From positions 1-6,610 of the forward strand of contig CANRLD010000097.1 in assembly GCA_947631375.1 (NCBI GenBank): 6,610 nucleotides of DNA, read 5' to 3'. Under the pieces are notes generated by a model. That model made no database searches, was not told the DNA's origin, and worked only from the letters and a program-made list of their open reading frames with translations. The position numbers and the translations under genes are program-made. Origin of the DNA: an uncultured Methylophaga sp. Its GTDB lineage: Bacteria; Pseudomonadota; Gammaproteobacteria; Nitrosococcales; Methylophagaceae. Within the stretch, counting starts at the first letter, position 1. Every line of letters begins with the position of its first letter. Shown piece by piece: positions 1-6,008 of this stretch.

Positions 1-654
1 CATGGTCGTCCCGATCCACTGGATGACAATGAACCCGCACACTTGGCCAAAACGATTGCGGCAATGCAACTCAAACATGTGGTGGTCACCTCGGTGGATC
101 GTGATGATTTACGCGATGGCGGCGCAGCACATTTCAGTCGTTGTATTAGTGAAATTCGCCAGCAATCGCCACACACCCGAATTGAAGTGCTGGTGCCTGA
201 TTTTCGCGGGCGCATGGATGTGGCATTGGAGGTTTTGAGCGAAAATCCGCCAGATATTTTCAACCACAATCTGGAGAGTATTCCCCGGTTGTATAAAGCC
301 GTTAGGCCTGGCTCTGATTATCAATGGTCACTGGAATTGATCCAGCGTTTCCAGCGATTGCATCCCGATGTGCCCACTAAATCCGGGCTGATGCTGGGAT
401 TGGGTGAAACCATTGATGAAGTGAAACAGGTGATGCAGGATTTACGTGACCATGGTTGCCGCATGTTGACCCTGGGACAGTATCTGCAACCCAGCCGCCA
501 TCATCTGGCGGTAGAGCGTTTTGTCAGTCCGGCCGAGTTTGACGCCTTGGCCGTAGAGGGGAAAGCGATGGGCTTTGATCATGTTGCCAGTGGGCCAATG
601 GTACGCTCCTCATATCATGCAGACTTGCAGGCCCAAGGTGAAAAGGTCAGTTGA
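1..654 (+). CDS. lipA: Lipoyl synthase LipA, C-terminal part (5' end outside window)
   Basis: Lipoyl synthase is a cytoplasmic radical-SAM enzyme that inserts two sulfur atoms into protein-bound octanoyl groups, giving the lipoyl cofactor of pyruvate and 2-oxoglutarate dehydrogenases and the glycine cleavage system. The frame is open from base 1 and gives 217 residues to a TGA. It begins HGRPDPLDDNEP, the segment that in the family directly follows the CxxxCxxC radical-SAM motif, so both cysteine clusters lie just left of the window. Family blocks seen in order are TSVDRDDLRDGGAAHF, VPDFRGRMD, FNHNLESIPRLY, KSGLMLGLGE, LTLGQYLQPSRHH and the C-terminal VRSSYHADLQA. The last holds the conserved serine that ligates the auxiliary Fe-S cluster. 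The reading frame is intact and ends at the usual place. The next gene starts 24 bases later, so the two may be co-transcribed. The family assignment is very secure. Confidence 0.97.
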   Translation, partial: HGRPDPLDDNEPAHLAKTIAAMQLKHVVVTSVDRDDLRDGGAAHFSRCISEIRQQSPHTRIEVLVPDFRGRMDVALEVLSENPPDIFNHNLESIPRLYKAVRPGSDYQWSLELIQRFQRLHPDVPTKSGLMLGLGETIDEVKQVMQDLRDHGCRMLTLGQYLQPSRHHLAVERFVSPAEFDALAVEGKAMGFDHVASGPMVRSSYHADLQAQGEKVS

Positions 655-678
655 TCTTCAAATGTTAAAAACAGTGAT

Positions 679-1950
679 ATGGCTGTAAAGCGCCGTCAAT
701 TACTAAAAACGGCTTTGTATGGCTCAGTGCTGTTGTCCGCACCGTTATCGTTGACCACGGCATGTTCAGCGGCAAGGAAACCTAAAGTTGTTGTGGTCGG
801 CGGTGGTTTTGCCGGAGCAACAGCCGCTCGTTATCTGGCAATGTGGGCCGCCGATTTCGATATTACCCTGATAGAGAAAAACCAGCAGTTTATTTCCTGC
901 CCACAAAGCAATCTGGTGCTCAGTGGGAACAGAACCTTGGCACAGCTAACCCGTGACTATGCGGCATTACGGGCAAATAGTCGTATTCGGTTTGTTGGTG
1001 CAGAGGTGACGGCTATTGATGTGGAAAAACGGCAGCTGTGGCTCAATGATGATTCGCGTGTTGACTATGACCGGCTGATTCTGGCGCCGGGAGTGGATTT
1101 TATCTACGACCAGCTACCGTTTTTGGCCACTGCCGAGGCACAGCAAAAGGTACCTCATGCATGGAAAGCCGGGCCGCAAACAGTATTGCTGGCCGAGCAA
1201 TTGCAAGCAATGCGGAAGGGGGGAACAGTGATTATGACGATTCCTGCAGCCCCGTTTCGCTGTCCTCCAGGGCCGTATGAAAGAGCTTGCCAGATTGCGC
1301 TTTTTCTTAAACAGCATAACCCGCGAGGCAAGCTGCTGATCCTTGATGCCAACCCGGAGATTATTTCCAAACAGGCTTTATTCAGTACTGTCTGGCAGCA
1401 GGATTATCCCGGACTGATAGATTATCAGCCAATGAATCCGGTTGAATCCGTGGATCTGGCCAGTCTGGAAGTGGAAAGCTTTTTTGATCATTACCAGGCT
1501 GATGTCTTGAATGTGATACCACCGCAAAAAGCCGGGGTGGTAGCAGCAATGGCAGGGGTGATTAATGTCGATGAACGCTGGTGTGGTGTGGATCTGCTGA
1601 CTTATGAGTCAACTGCTGTTGATCATGTACATGTGATTGGTGATGCGGTCGCAGCCAAGGTGCCAAAGTCGGCGCATATTGCCAATCAACAAGCCAAGGT
1701 ATGCGCAGCCGCGGTCATTGCTTTGTTGCGTGGTGAGTTGTCGGAACAACAGCCGGTATTCAGTAATACCTGTTACAGTTTTATTGATGGTCAGCGAGCA
1801 GGCCATGTGGCAACGGTTTATCGATACGATGCCGACAGCAAAGATATGCTTCCCCATCCCAGCGGTGGTATTTCAGTGAGCGCCAGCGAGCTGGAAGGTC
1901 GCTATGCCGAGGGTTGGGCACAAAATATCTGGGCAGATAGTCTGGGCTGA
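679..1950 (+). CDS. fccB: FccB-like flavocytochrome c sulfide dehydrogenase, flavoprotein subunit
   Basis: This is an FAD-dependent oxidoreductase of the flavocytochrome c sulfide dehydrogenase family, which oxidises sulfide in the periplasm and passes electrons to a c-type cytochrome subunit. The 423-residue product starts with a Tat-like signal (KRRQLLK at 4-10, then a hydrophobic stretch to about residue 28). An FAD-binding VGGGFAG follows at 40-46, with a second FAD motif, VIGD, at 319-322. Compared from memory with the Allochromatium enzyme, the key cysteines are kept: Cys74 in FISCPQSN matches the covalent FAD attachment site, and Cys195 (PFRCPPGPYER) and Cys365 (NTCYS) match the redox-active disulfide. 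The C-terminal FAD-binding dimerisation region ends YAEGWAQNIWADSLG, as usual. The ATG at 679 fits because the twin arginine lies right after it, although no good Shine-Dalgarno site is visible. Cys29 in LTTAC could be a loose lipobox. No cytochrome subunit gene adjoins it. A SoxF-type role is an alternative; a sulfide:quinone reductase is less likely given the cysteine pattern. Confidence 0.92.
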   Translation: MAVKRRQLLKTALYGSVLLSAPLSLTTACSAARKPKVVVVGGGFAGATAARYLAMWAADFDITLIEKNQQFISCPQSNLVLSGNRTLAQLTRDYAALRANSRIRFVGAEVTAIDVEKRQLWLNDDSRVDYDRLILAPGVDFIYDQLPFLATAEAQQKVPHAWKAGPQTVLLAEQLQAMRKGGTVIMTIPAAPFRCPPGPYERACQIALFLKQHNPRGKLLILDANPEIISKQALFSTVWQQDYPGLIDYQPMNPVESVDLASLEVESFFDHYQADVLNVIPPQKAGVVAAMAGVINVDERWCGVDLLTYESTAVDHVHVIGDAVAAKVPKSAHIANQQAKVCAAAVIALLRGELSEQQPVFSNTCYSFIDGQRAGHVATVYRYDADSKDMLPHPSGGISVSASELEGRYAEGWAQNIWADSLG

Positions 1951-2008
1951 ACGCTCTCTGGAAATGACGTGCTGTCATGGTCAGGGTGTCGGTCTTTGGG
2001 CATTTCAG

Positions 2009-2014
2009 TATAAT
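2009..2014 (+). promoter_or_regulatory. Probable sigma-70 -10 box for gltA
   Basis: A perfect TATAAT lies 51 bases upstream of the gltA start codon, in an otherwise non-coding gap. No good TTGACA match is found 16-18 bases upstream (that stretch reads GTGTCGG), and there is no extended TG motif. Either the promoter depends on an activator or the match is partly chance. It implies that gltA can be transcribed independently of lipA-fccB, with a leader of roughly 45 bases. Confidence 0.5.
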
Positions 2015-2055
2015 AACCCGCAATTTTAATCATTCCACCAGCTGGATTTAAACAC

Positions 2056-2059
2056 GAGG
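2056..2059 (+). promoter_or_regulatory. Ribosome binding site of gltA
   Basis: GAGG stands 6 bases before the ATG at 2066. It supports that start, which also gives the N-terminus expected for the family (MSDFLPGLEGVPAT). Confidence 0.75.
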
Positions 2060-2065
2060 TAGTAG

Positions 2066-3241
2066 ATGAGCGATTTTTTACCCGGCCTGGAAGGAGTGCC
2101 TGCCACGAAGTCGGCAATTTCATTTATTGATGGTGAAAAAGGCATCCTTAGTTACCGCGGTTATTCTCTGGAAACATTGGCTACCAATAGTACGTTCGAA
2201 GAAACGACCTTATTACTATTGGATGGTGAGTTGCCCACCAAAGCGGCGTTGAACCGGTTTTCCAGGCAGTTACGCAGTAATTACCGTATTAAATACCATA
2301 TCCGTGAAATGATGCGGCACTTTCCACATACCGGACATCCGATGGATATGCTGCAAACTGCTGTTTGTAGTCTGGGTATGTTTTACCCGGGTACGGAATG
2401 CCTGACCGATGCCGATAGTTGTAGTGATATGGACTATGTTCGCAATATGACGGTGAATATCATTGCGCAAATGGCACCGCTGGTGGCCATGTGGGAGCAC
2501 ATGCGTCAAGGCTATGATCCGATCAACCCACGTGATGACCTGTCAGTTGCTGAAAACCTGTTGTACATGTTTACCGGTAAGGAACCGGATAGCCTGATGG
2601 CGCGCATTATGGATGTCTGTCTCATTTTGCATGCTGAACACACATTGAATGCTTCAACGTTTGCCGCGTTAATTGCCGGCTCAACGCTTGCTTCGCCTTA
2701 TAGTGTTATTTCTGCCGCGATTGGCACCTTGTCAGGCCCGTTACATGGTGGTGCAAATCAACGCGTCGTTGGTATGTTGCAAGAAATCGGTTCACCGAAC
2801 AATGTTGAACAATGGGTGGATAAAAAACTGGCTAACAAGGAAGTTATCTGGGGCATGGGGCACCGTGAATATAAAGTGAAAGATCCCCGCGCGACTATTT
2901 TGCATAAACTGGTGACCAAACTGGTGGAAGAGCGTGGTGGCTCACTCGATCAGATGTTTGCCACAGCAATGAAGCTGGAGGAGGTATGCGCTGACAGGCT
3001 GGGACATAAGGGTGTTTACCCGAATGTCGATTTTTATTCCGGCATTTTGTATTCAGAGATGGGGATCCCGGAAGATCAATTTACGGCATTGTTTGCTGTA
3101 GCACGCTCAGCTGGCTGGCTGGCACACTGGCGGGAACAGATCGCTGATAACCGTATTTATCGACCCACACAAATCTATGTGGGTCACGAACAGCGTGACT
3201 ATATTCCGATGTCGGAACGCAAAAAATCAATCAAGCAATAA
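2066..3241 (+). CDS. gltA: Citrate synthase, short (non-NADH-regulated-looking) type
   Basis: Citrate synthase condenses acetyl-CoA with oxaloacetate, the entry step of the TCA cycle, in the cytoplasm. The 391-residue product carries the catalytic triad in its usual setting: His192 in HAEHTLNAST, His227 in GPLHGGAN and Asp322 in PNVDFYSG. The substrate- and CoA-binding GHREYKVKDPR begins at His266, and YRPTQIYVG lies near the end. The N-terminus (GLEGVPATKSAISFIDGEKGILSYRG) resembles the short citrate synthases of cyanobacteria and many Gram-positives. It lacks the extra N-terminal domain of the roughly 427-residue NADH-inhibited enterobacterial GltA. A 2-methylcitrate synthase (PrpC) has similar length and motifs, but no prp genes adjoin, so citrate synthase is preferred. 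It is preceded by its own candidate promoter and SD. Its last 11 bases overlap the end of the convergent epmB, and no terminator is visible between them. Confidence 0.93.
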   Translation: MSDFLPGLEGVPATKSAISFIDGEKGILSYRGYSLETLATNSTFEETTLLLLDGELPTKAALNRFSRQLRSNYRIKYHIREMMRHFPHTGHPMDMLQTAVCSLGMFYPGTECLTDADSCSDMDYVRNMTVNIIAQMAPLVAMWEHMRQGYDPINPRDDLSVAENLLYMFTGKEPDSLMARIMDVCLILHAEHTLNASTFAALIAGSTLASPYSVISAAIGTLSGPLHGGANQRVVGMLQEIGSPNNVEQWVDKKLANKEVIWGMGHREYKVKDPRATILHKLVTKLVEERGGSLDQMFATAMKLEEVCADRLGHKGVYPNVDFYSGILYSEMGIPEDQFTALFAVARSAGWLAHWREQIADNRIYRPTQIYVGHEQRDYIPMSERKKSIKQ

Positions 3242-4238
3242 CGGTTTTACTGGCTTCACCTTGTTGTTCGCGCACCAGACGCGGCACCAGGTAGCCAGGT
3301 AATTCACGACGCATTGCTGTAATCAACGCCATGCCTTGTTGTTCATCGACATCAAAATGACCGGCACCTGCTACTTTATCCAGTAAATGCAGGTAGTAGG
3401 GCAGAACGTGGACATCAGCCAATCGTTCGCTCAGCTCAATCAGCGCCGGTGCCGAGTTATTAACGCCTTTTAATAACACGGCCTGATTGAGTAGTTGGCA
3501 ACCCGCCTGGCGCAGGCGAGTTAGCACTTTCGCTGTTTCATTATCAATTTCATTGGCATGATTGGCATGAAGCACCATGACAATCTGCAGCTGGCTAGTG
3601 CTGATCCAGGTTAATAATCGCTCAGTAATACGGCTTGGAACGACCAGTGGCAATCTGCTATGAATACGCAGACGTTTAATATGCGAAATTGTTTGTAAGT
3701 CATCCATCATCGCAATTAACTTATTGTCGGTTAATGCCAAGGGATCGCCACCGCTTAGAATGATTTCCCGAATACTGGCGTCGTTGCGCAATACGTCCAG
3801 CGAGCGCTGCCATTGGCTGGCCAGTGGGTTGCTGTCACTGTAGGGGAAATGCCGCCGAAAACAATAACGACAATGAATCGCGCAGGCACCAGTGGTTAGT
3901 AATAATGCTCGTCCCCGATATTTATGCAAAATACCGGGTGACTTAACGGCCAGATGATCGCCTACCGGATCAGCGGAAAAACCAGAGACCTCGATGGATT
4001 CATCGAACAACGGAAAAACCTGGCGTAACAGCGGATCGTCAGCATCGCCGTAGCGCATTTTACGGATATAGCTATGCGTGGCTCGCAAGGGAAACTGCTT
4101 TAATGCGTGAGGATCAAGGGAGGCCAGTTTATCTTCCAGTCCCAGCATTTGTAACAAGGTAGCGGGATCGTTAACAGCTTGACTGACTTCGTCCTGCCAA
4201 TCGGCAAAGATTACGTCAGCGCGTGATTGCGGTATCAT
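3231..4238 (-). CDS. epmB: EF-P-specific lysine 2,3-aminomutase EpmB
   Basis: EpmB (YjeK) is a cytoplasmic radical-SAM, PLP-dependent aminomutase that turns L-lysine into (R)-beta-lysine, the group that EpmA places on EF-P. From the ATG at 4238 the protein is 335 residues, against about 342 in E. coli. The radical-SAM cysteines are Cys119, Cys123 and Cys126 in CAIHCRYCFRRHFPY. Other family blocks are DDPLLRQVFP, GILHKYRGRALLL, ILSGGDPLA, HIKRLRIHSRLP and PYYLHLLDKVAGAGHF. The likely PLP-binding lysine is Lys331 in GEASK, only four residues from the C-terminus, so the tail is shorter than in E. coli. The frame is open back to an ATG at 4298, but those 20 extra residues match nothing in the family and would run over the efp start, so the inner ATG is chosen, even though no clear SD precedes it. 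The gene diverges from efp, as in E. coli. Confidence 0.95.
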   Translation of the reverse strand: MIPQSRADVIFADWQDEVSQAVNDPATLLQMLGLEDKLASLDPHALKQFPLRATHSYIRKMRYGDADDPLLRQVFPLFDESIEVSGFSADPVGDHLAVKSPGILHKYRGRALLLTTGACAIHCRYCFRRHFPYSDSNPLASQWQRSLDVLRNDASIREIILSGGDPLALTDNKLIAMMDDLQTISHIKRLRIHSRLPLVVPSRITERLLTWISTSQLQIVMVLHANHANEIDNETAKVLTRLRQAGCQLLNQAVLLKGVNNSAPALIELSERLADVHVLPYYLHLLDKVAGAGHFDVDEQQGMALITAMRRELPGYLVPRLVREQQGEASKTVIA

Positions 4239-4291
4239 ATTGTGCTTTGATTTTGTGAACAGGCGACGATCGTCCCCCAAAAGAGGTAAAC
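4239..4291. promoter_or_regulatory. Divergent epmB-efp intergenic region with a 10-bp palindrome
   Basis: Both genes must be initiated from this 53-base gap or from inside the neighbouring coding sequence. It contains GACGATCGTC at 4265-4274, a perfect palindrome. With one mismatched pair allowed it extends to GG...CC at 4262-4277. The palindrome lies just upstream of the efp SD, where a bound protein or an RNA hairpin could act. No convincing -35/-10 pair is seen on either strand. The regulatory role is inferred only from position and symmetry. Confidence 0.4.
4281..4286 (+). promoter_or_regulatory. Ribosome binding site of efp
   Basis: AAGAGG ends 5 bases before the ATG at 4292. It is a strong site, in contrast to epmB across the gap, which has none visible. 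Confidence 0.75.
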
Positions 4292-4864
4292 ATGGCAAGT
4301 TATAGTACCAATGAGTTTAAGGCCGGGTTGAAATTTATGCTGGATGGCGATCCCTGCAGCATTATCGAGAATGAATTTGTAAAACCGGGAAAAGGTCAGG
4401 CGTTTAACCGGGTTAAATTTCGTAACCTGAAAACTGGCCGGGTCAACGAGCGTACTTTTAAAACCAATGAAACCGTTGAAAGTGCCGATGTGGTTGAGGT
4501 GGAACTGGAGTATTCCTATTCCGATGGTGAGTTCTGGCATTTCATGGACCCAAACACTTTTGAACAGTATGCTGCTGATGCGAACGCGATTACTGACAGC
4601 AAAGACTGGTTAAAAGAGCAATATCTTTATACCGTGACCTTGTGGAATGGTGCACCCCTGCTGGTGACGCCACCTAATTTTGTCAACCTGGAAGTGGTTG
4701 ATACCGATCCTGGTGTACGTGGTGATACCTCTGGCGGTGGCGGCAAGCCGGCCAAACTGGAAACCGGTGCGGTGGTGCGTGTGCCTTTATTTATCGAAAT
4801 TGGCGAGATTTTACGCGTCGATACCCGTTCAGCTGCCTACGTGGAACGCGCTAAAAAAGAGTAA
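4292..4864 (+). CDS. efp: Translation elongation factor P (EF-P)
   Basis: EF-P binds the ribosome between the P and E sites and promotes peptide bonds at polyproline stretches. The 190-residue product is full length and colinear with E. coli EF-P: a KOW-like domain I (about 1-65), an OB domain II (about 66-128) and an OB domain III (about 129-190). The modification loop reads EFVKPGKGQAF with Lys34 at the tip, which is the residue that EpmA acylates with beta-lysine. Further family blocks are DGEFWHFMDPNTFEQ, VTLWNGAPLLVTPPNFV, VDTDPGVRGDTSGGGGKPA and IGEILRVDTRSAAYV. The Lys34 loop and the flanking epmB and epmA genes agree in placing it in the beta-lysylated class rather than the rhamnosylated (Arg32, EarP) class. 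The start is supported by a strong SD. epmA follows after 109 bases with no clear terminator between. Confidence 0.98.
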   Translation: MASYSTNEFKAGLKFMLDGDPCSIIENEFVKPGKGQAFNRVKFRNLKTGRVNERTFKTNETVESADVVEVELEYSYSDGEFWHFMDPNTFEQYAADANAITDSKDWLKEQYLYTVTLWNGAPLLVTPPNFVNLEVVDTDPGVRGDTSGGGGKPAKLETGAVVRVPLFIEIGEILRVDTRSAAYVERAKKE

Positions 4865-4973
4865 GCTCAGCATCAATACAGACTGGGGCGCAATCTCAAG
4901 GTGATGTCGTTAAGTTACTGCCAATTTGAGTGCGTCCCGTCTTGCTGTTATCCCCATATGTTGCCGAGAAAAA
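4865..4973 (+). other. Intergenic region between efp and epmA
   Basis: This 109-base gap shows no stem with a T tract and no convincing promoter. A TTGAGT at 4926-4931 has no -10 box at a proper distance. The absence of a terminator favours read-through from efp into epmA. Confidence 0.5.
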
Positions 4974-5954
4974 ATGACTAATAATCCAAACTGGCAACCT
5001 TCTGCAAGTCTGGAAGCACTGCAGCGACGTGCACAACTTCTAGCAGAGATCCGCCGCTTCTTTGAGCATCGCGGCGTGTTGGAAGTCAATACGCCTATCC
5101 TGTCAGCTGCTGCGCCAACGGCTCCGTATTTACAGAGCTTTCACACCACATTTGAACTGGCAGGTCAGTCACAAACACGCTATCTGCATACCTCTCCCGA
5201 GTTTGCCATGAAGCGGCTGCTGGCAGCCGGTAGTGGCGCGATTTATCAACTTTCCCCGGTGTTTCGTAATGGTGAGTTGGGCCGGCAGCACTCTCCTGAG
5301 TTTTTCATGTTGGAATGGTATCGTCCGGCTTTTTCATTAACCGAGTTAATGACCGAAGTTGACATCCTGATGCAACAGGTAGCAGCAACAGCACCTGCTG
5401 TCGTTTATTCTTATGCTGAGTTGTTTGAACAGTTTTTGCAGCTGGATGTGCATCAGGTGGAAACCGATATGCTTAAGCATACTGCCTTGCAACGTATTCC
5501 AGCACTGACAGCAGACTGGCAAACCGACAGGGATGGTTGGCTGGAAATACTTATGAGTGAAGTCATTGAGCCGCAACTGAGTCAGTTGAACAGGCCGGTG
5601 CTGGTGACAGAGTTTCCGCCCTCCCAGGCGCAGCTGGCGAAAATCGCGATAAATGCTGCCGGTCAGTCGGTTGCAATGCGTTTTGAGCTTTATGCGGGTG
5701 GCATGGAGCTGGCGAATGGTTATGATGAATTATGCGATGCGGCGGAGTTGCGACAACGGTTTGAATGGGATAATCAGACGCGCCAGCAACAGGGCAAGCC
5801 TCAAATGCCGATAGACGAAAACCTGCTGGCGGCGATGCAATCTGGTCTGCCGGCATGCTGTGGGGTAGCGCTGGGAATAGATCGGCTGATGATGTTGTCT
5901 CTGGCTAAAGACAATATCAATCAAGTGCGTAGTATTGCGTTTACCGAGAGCTGA
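4974..5954 (+). CDS. epmA: EF-P--(R)-beta-lysine ligase EpmA
   Basis: EpmA (PoxA/GenX/YjeA) is a class II lysyl-tRNA synthetase paralogue that lacks the anticodon-binding domain. It activates (R)-beta-lysine with ATP and transfers it to Lys34 of EF-P in the cytoplasm. The 326 residues match the family in length and start (MTNNPNWQPSASLEALQRRA). Motif 2 is FRNGELGRQHSPEFFMLEWY, with Arg98. Motif 3 is GVALGIDRLMML, with Arg304. Ala299 in motif 3 sits where lysyl-tRNA synthetases have glycine and corresponds to Ala298 of the E. coli enzyme, a residue known to favour beta-lysine over tRNA charging. ELANGYDEL is the substrate-pocket block. The frame is open 16 codons further to a TTG at 4926, but homology begins at the ATG at 4974, which has a weak GAGAA 5 bases ahead. 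It is probably co-transcribed with efp and ends before a strong hairpin. Confidence 0.96.
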   Translation: MTNNPNWQPSASLEALQRRAQLLAEIRRFFEHRGVLEVNTPILSAAAPTAPYLQSFHTTFELAGQSQTRYLHTSPEFAMKRLLAAGSGAIYQLSPVFRNGELGRQHSPEFFMLEWYRPAFSLTELMTEVDILMQQVAATAPAVVYSYAELFEQFLQLDVHQVETDMLKHTALQRIPALTADWQTDRDGWLEILMSEVIEPQLSQLNRPVLVTEFPPSQAQLAKIAINAAGQSVAMRFELYAGGMELANGYDELCDAAELRQRFEWDNQTRQQQGKPQMPIDENLLAAMQSGLPACCGVALGIDRLMMLSLAKDNINQVRSIAFTES

Positions 5955-5967
5955 TGATGCTTAAACG

Positions 5968-6002
5968 AAAAAAGCCACCAGCAAATGCGGATGGCTTTTG
6001 TT
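5968..6002. terminator. Bidirectional intrinsic terminator between epmA and the convergent surface-protein gene
   Basis: The 8-bp stem AAAAGCCA (5970-5977) pairs with TGGCTTTT (5992-5999). CC/GG pairs continue inside it after a bulged A. The left arm begins in a run of six A and the right arm ends in TTTTGTT, so the hairpin ends in a U-rich tract whichever strand is transcribed. It lies 13 bases after the epmA stop codon and just beyond the stop codon of the minus-strand gene, which is the expected place for a shared terminator. Confidence 0.85.
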
Positions 6003-6008
6003 CCGTAA

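Larger units (their letters stand above)
1951..2065 (+). other. Intergenic region between fccB and gltA (leader of gltA)
   Basis: This 115-base gap holds a consensus -10 box and the gltA ribosome binding site, listed separately. A short inverted repeat, ATGAC/GTCAT, lies at 1964-1978 with a 5-base loop and no T tract, so I do not call it a terminator. I see no small gene here. Confidence 0.6.

Noticed and set aside
1964..1978. Inverted repeat ATGAC-GTGCT-GTCAT after fccB
   Set aside because: The stem is only 5 bp and no T run follows, so it is not supported as a terminator; it may be chance.
4239..4298. Extension of epmB by 20 codons to an ATG at 4298
   Set aside because: The added residues do not resemble the EpmB N-terminus and the extension would overlap the efp start codon. 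The ATG at 4238 gives the family length.
4235..4540. 101-codon open frame antisense to efp
   Set aside because: It is covered by the conserved efp gene and its product resembles no known family.
4926..4960. Possible promoter ahead of epmA (TTGAGT with TGTTAT or CATATG)
   Set aside because: The spacers would be 14 or 23 bases, outside the usual range for sigma-70 promoters.
4926..4973. Extension of epmA by 16 codons to a TTG at 4926
   Set aside because: Homology to EpmA starts at the ATG at 4974 (MTNNPNWQPSAS). The upstream codons look like leader sequence and the TTG has no SD.
5563..5856. 97-codon open frame antisense to epmA
   Set aside because: It lies wholly inside a well-supported gene and its proline- and alanine-rich translation shows no domain. 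It is a shadow of epmA codon usage.
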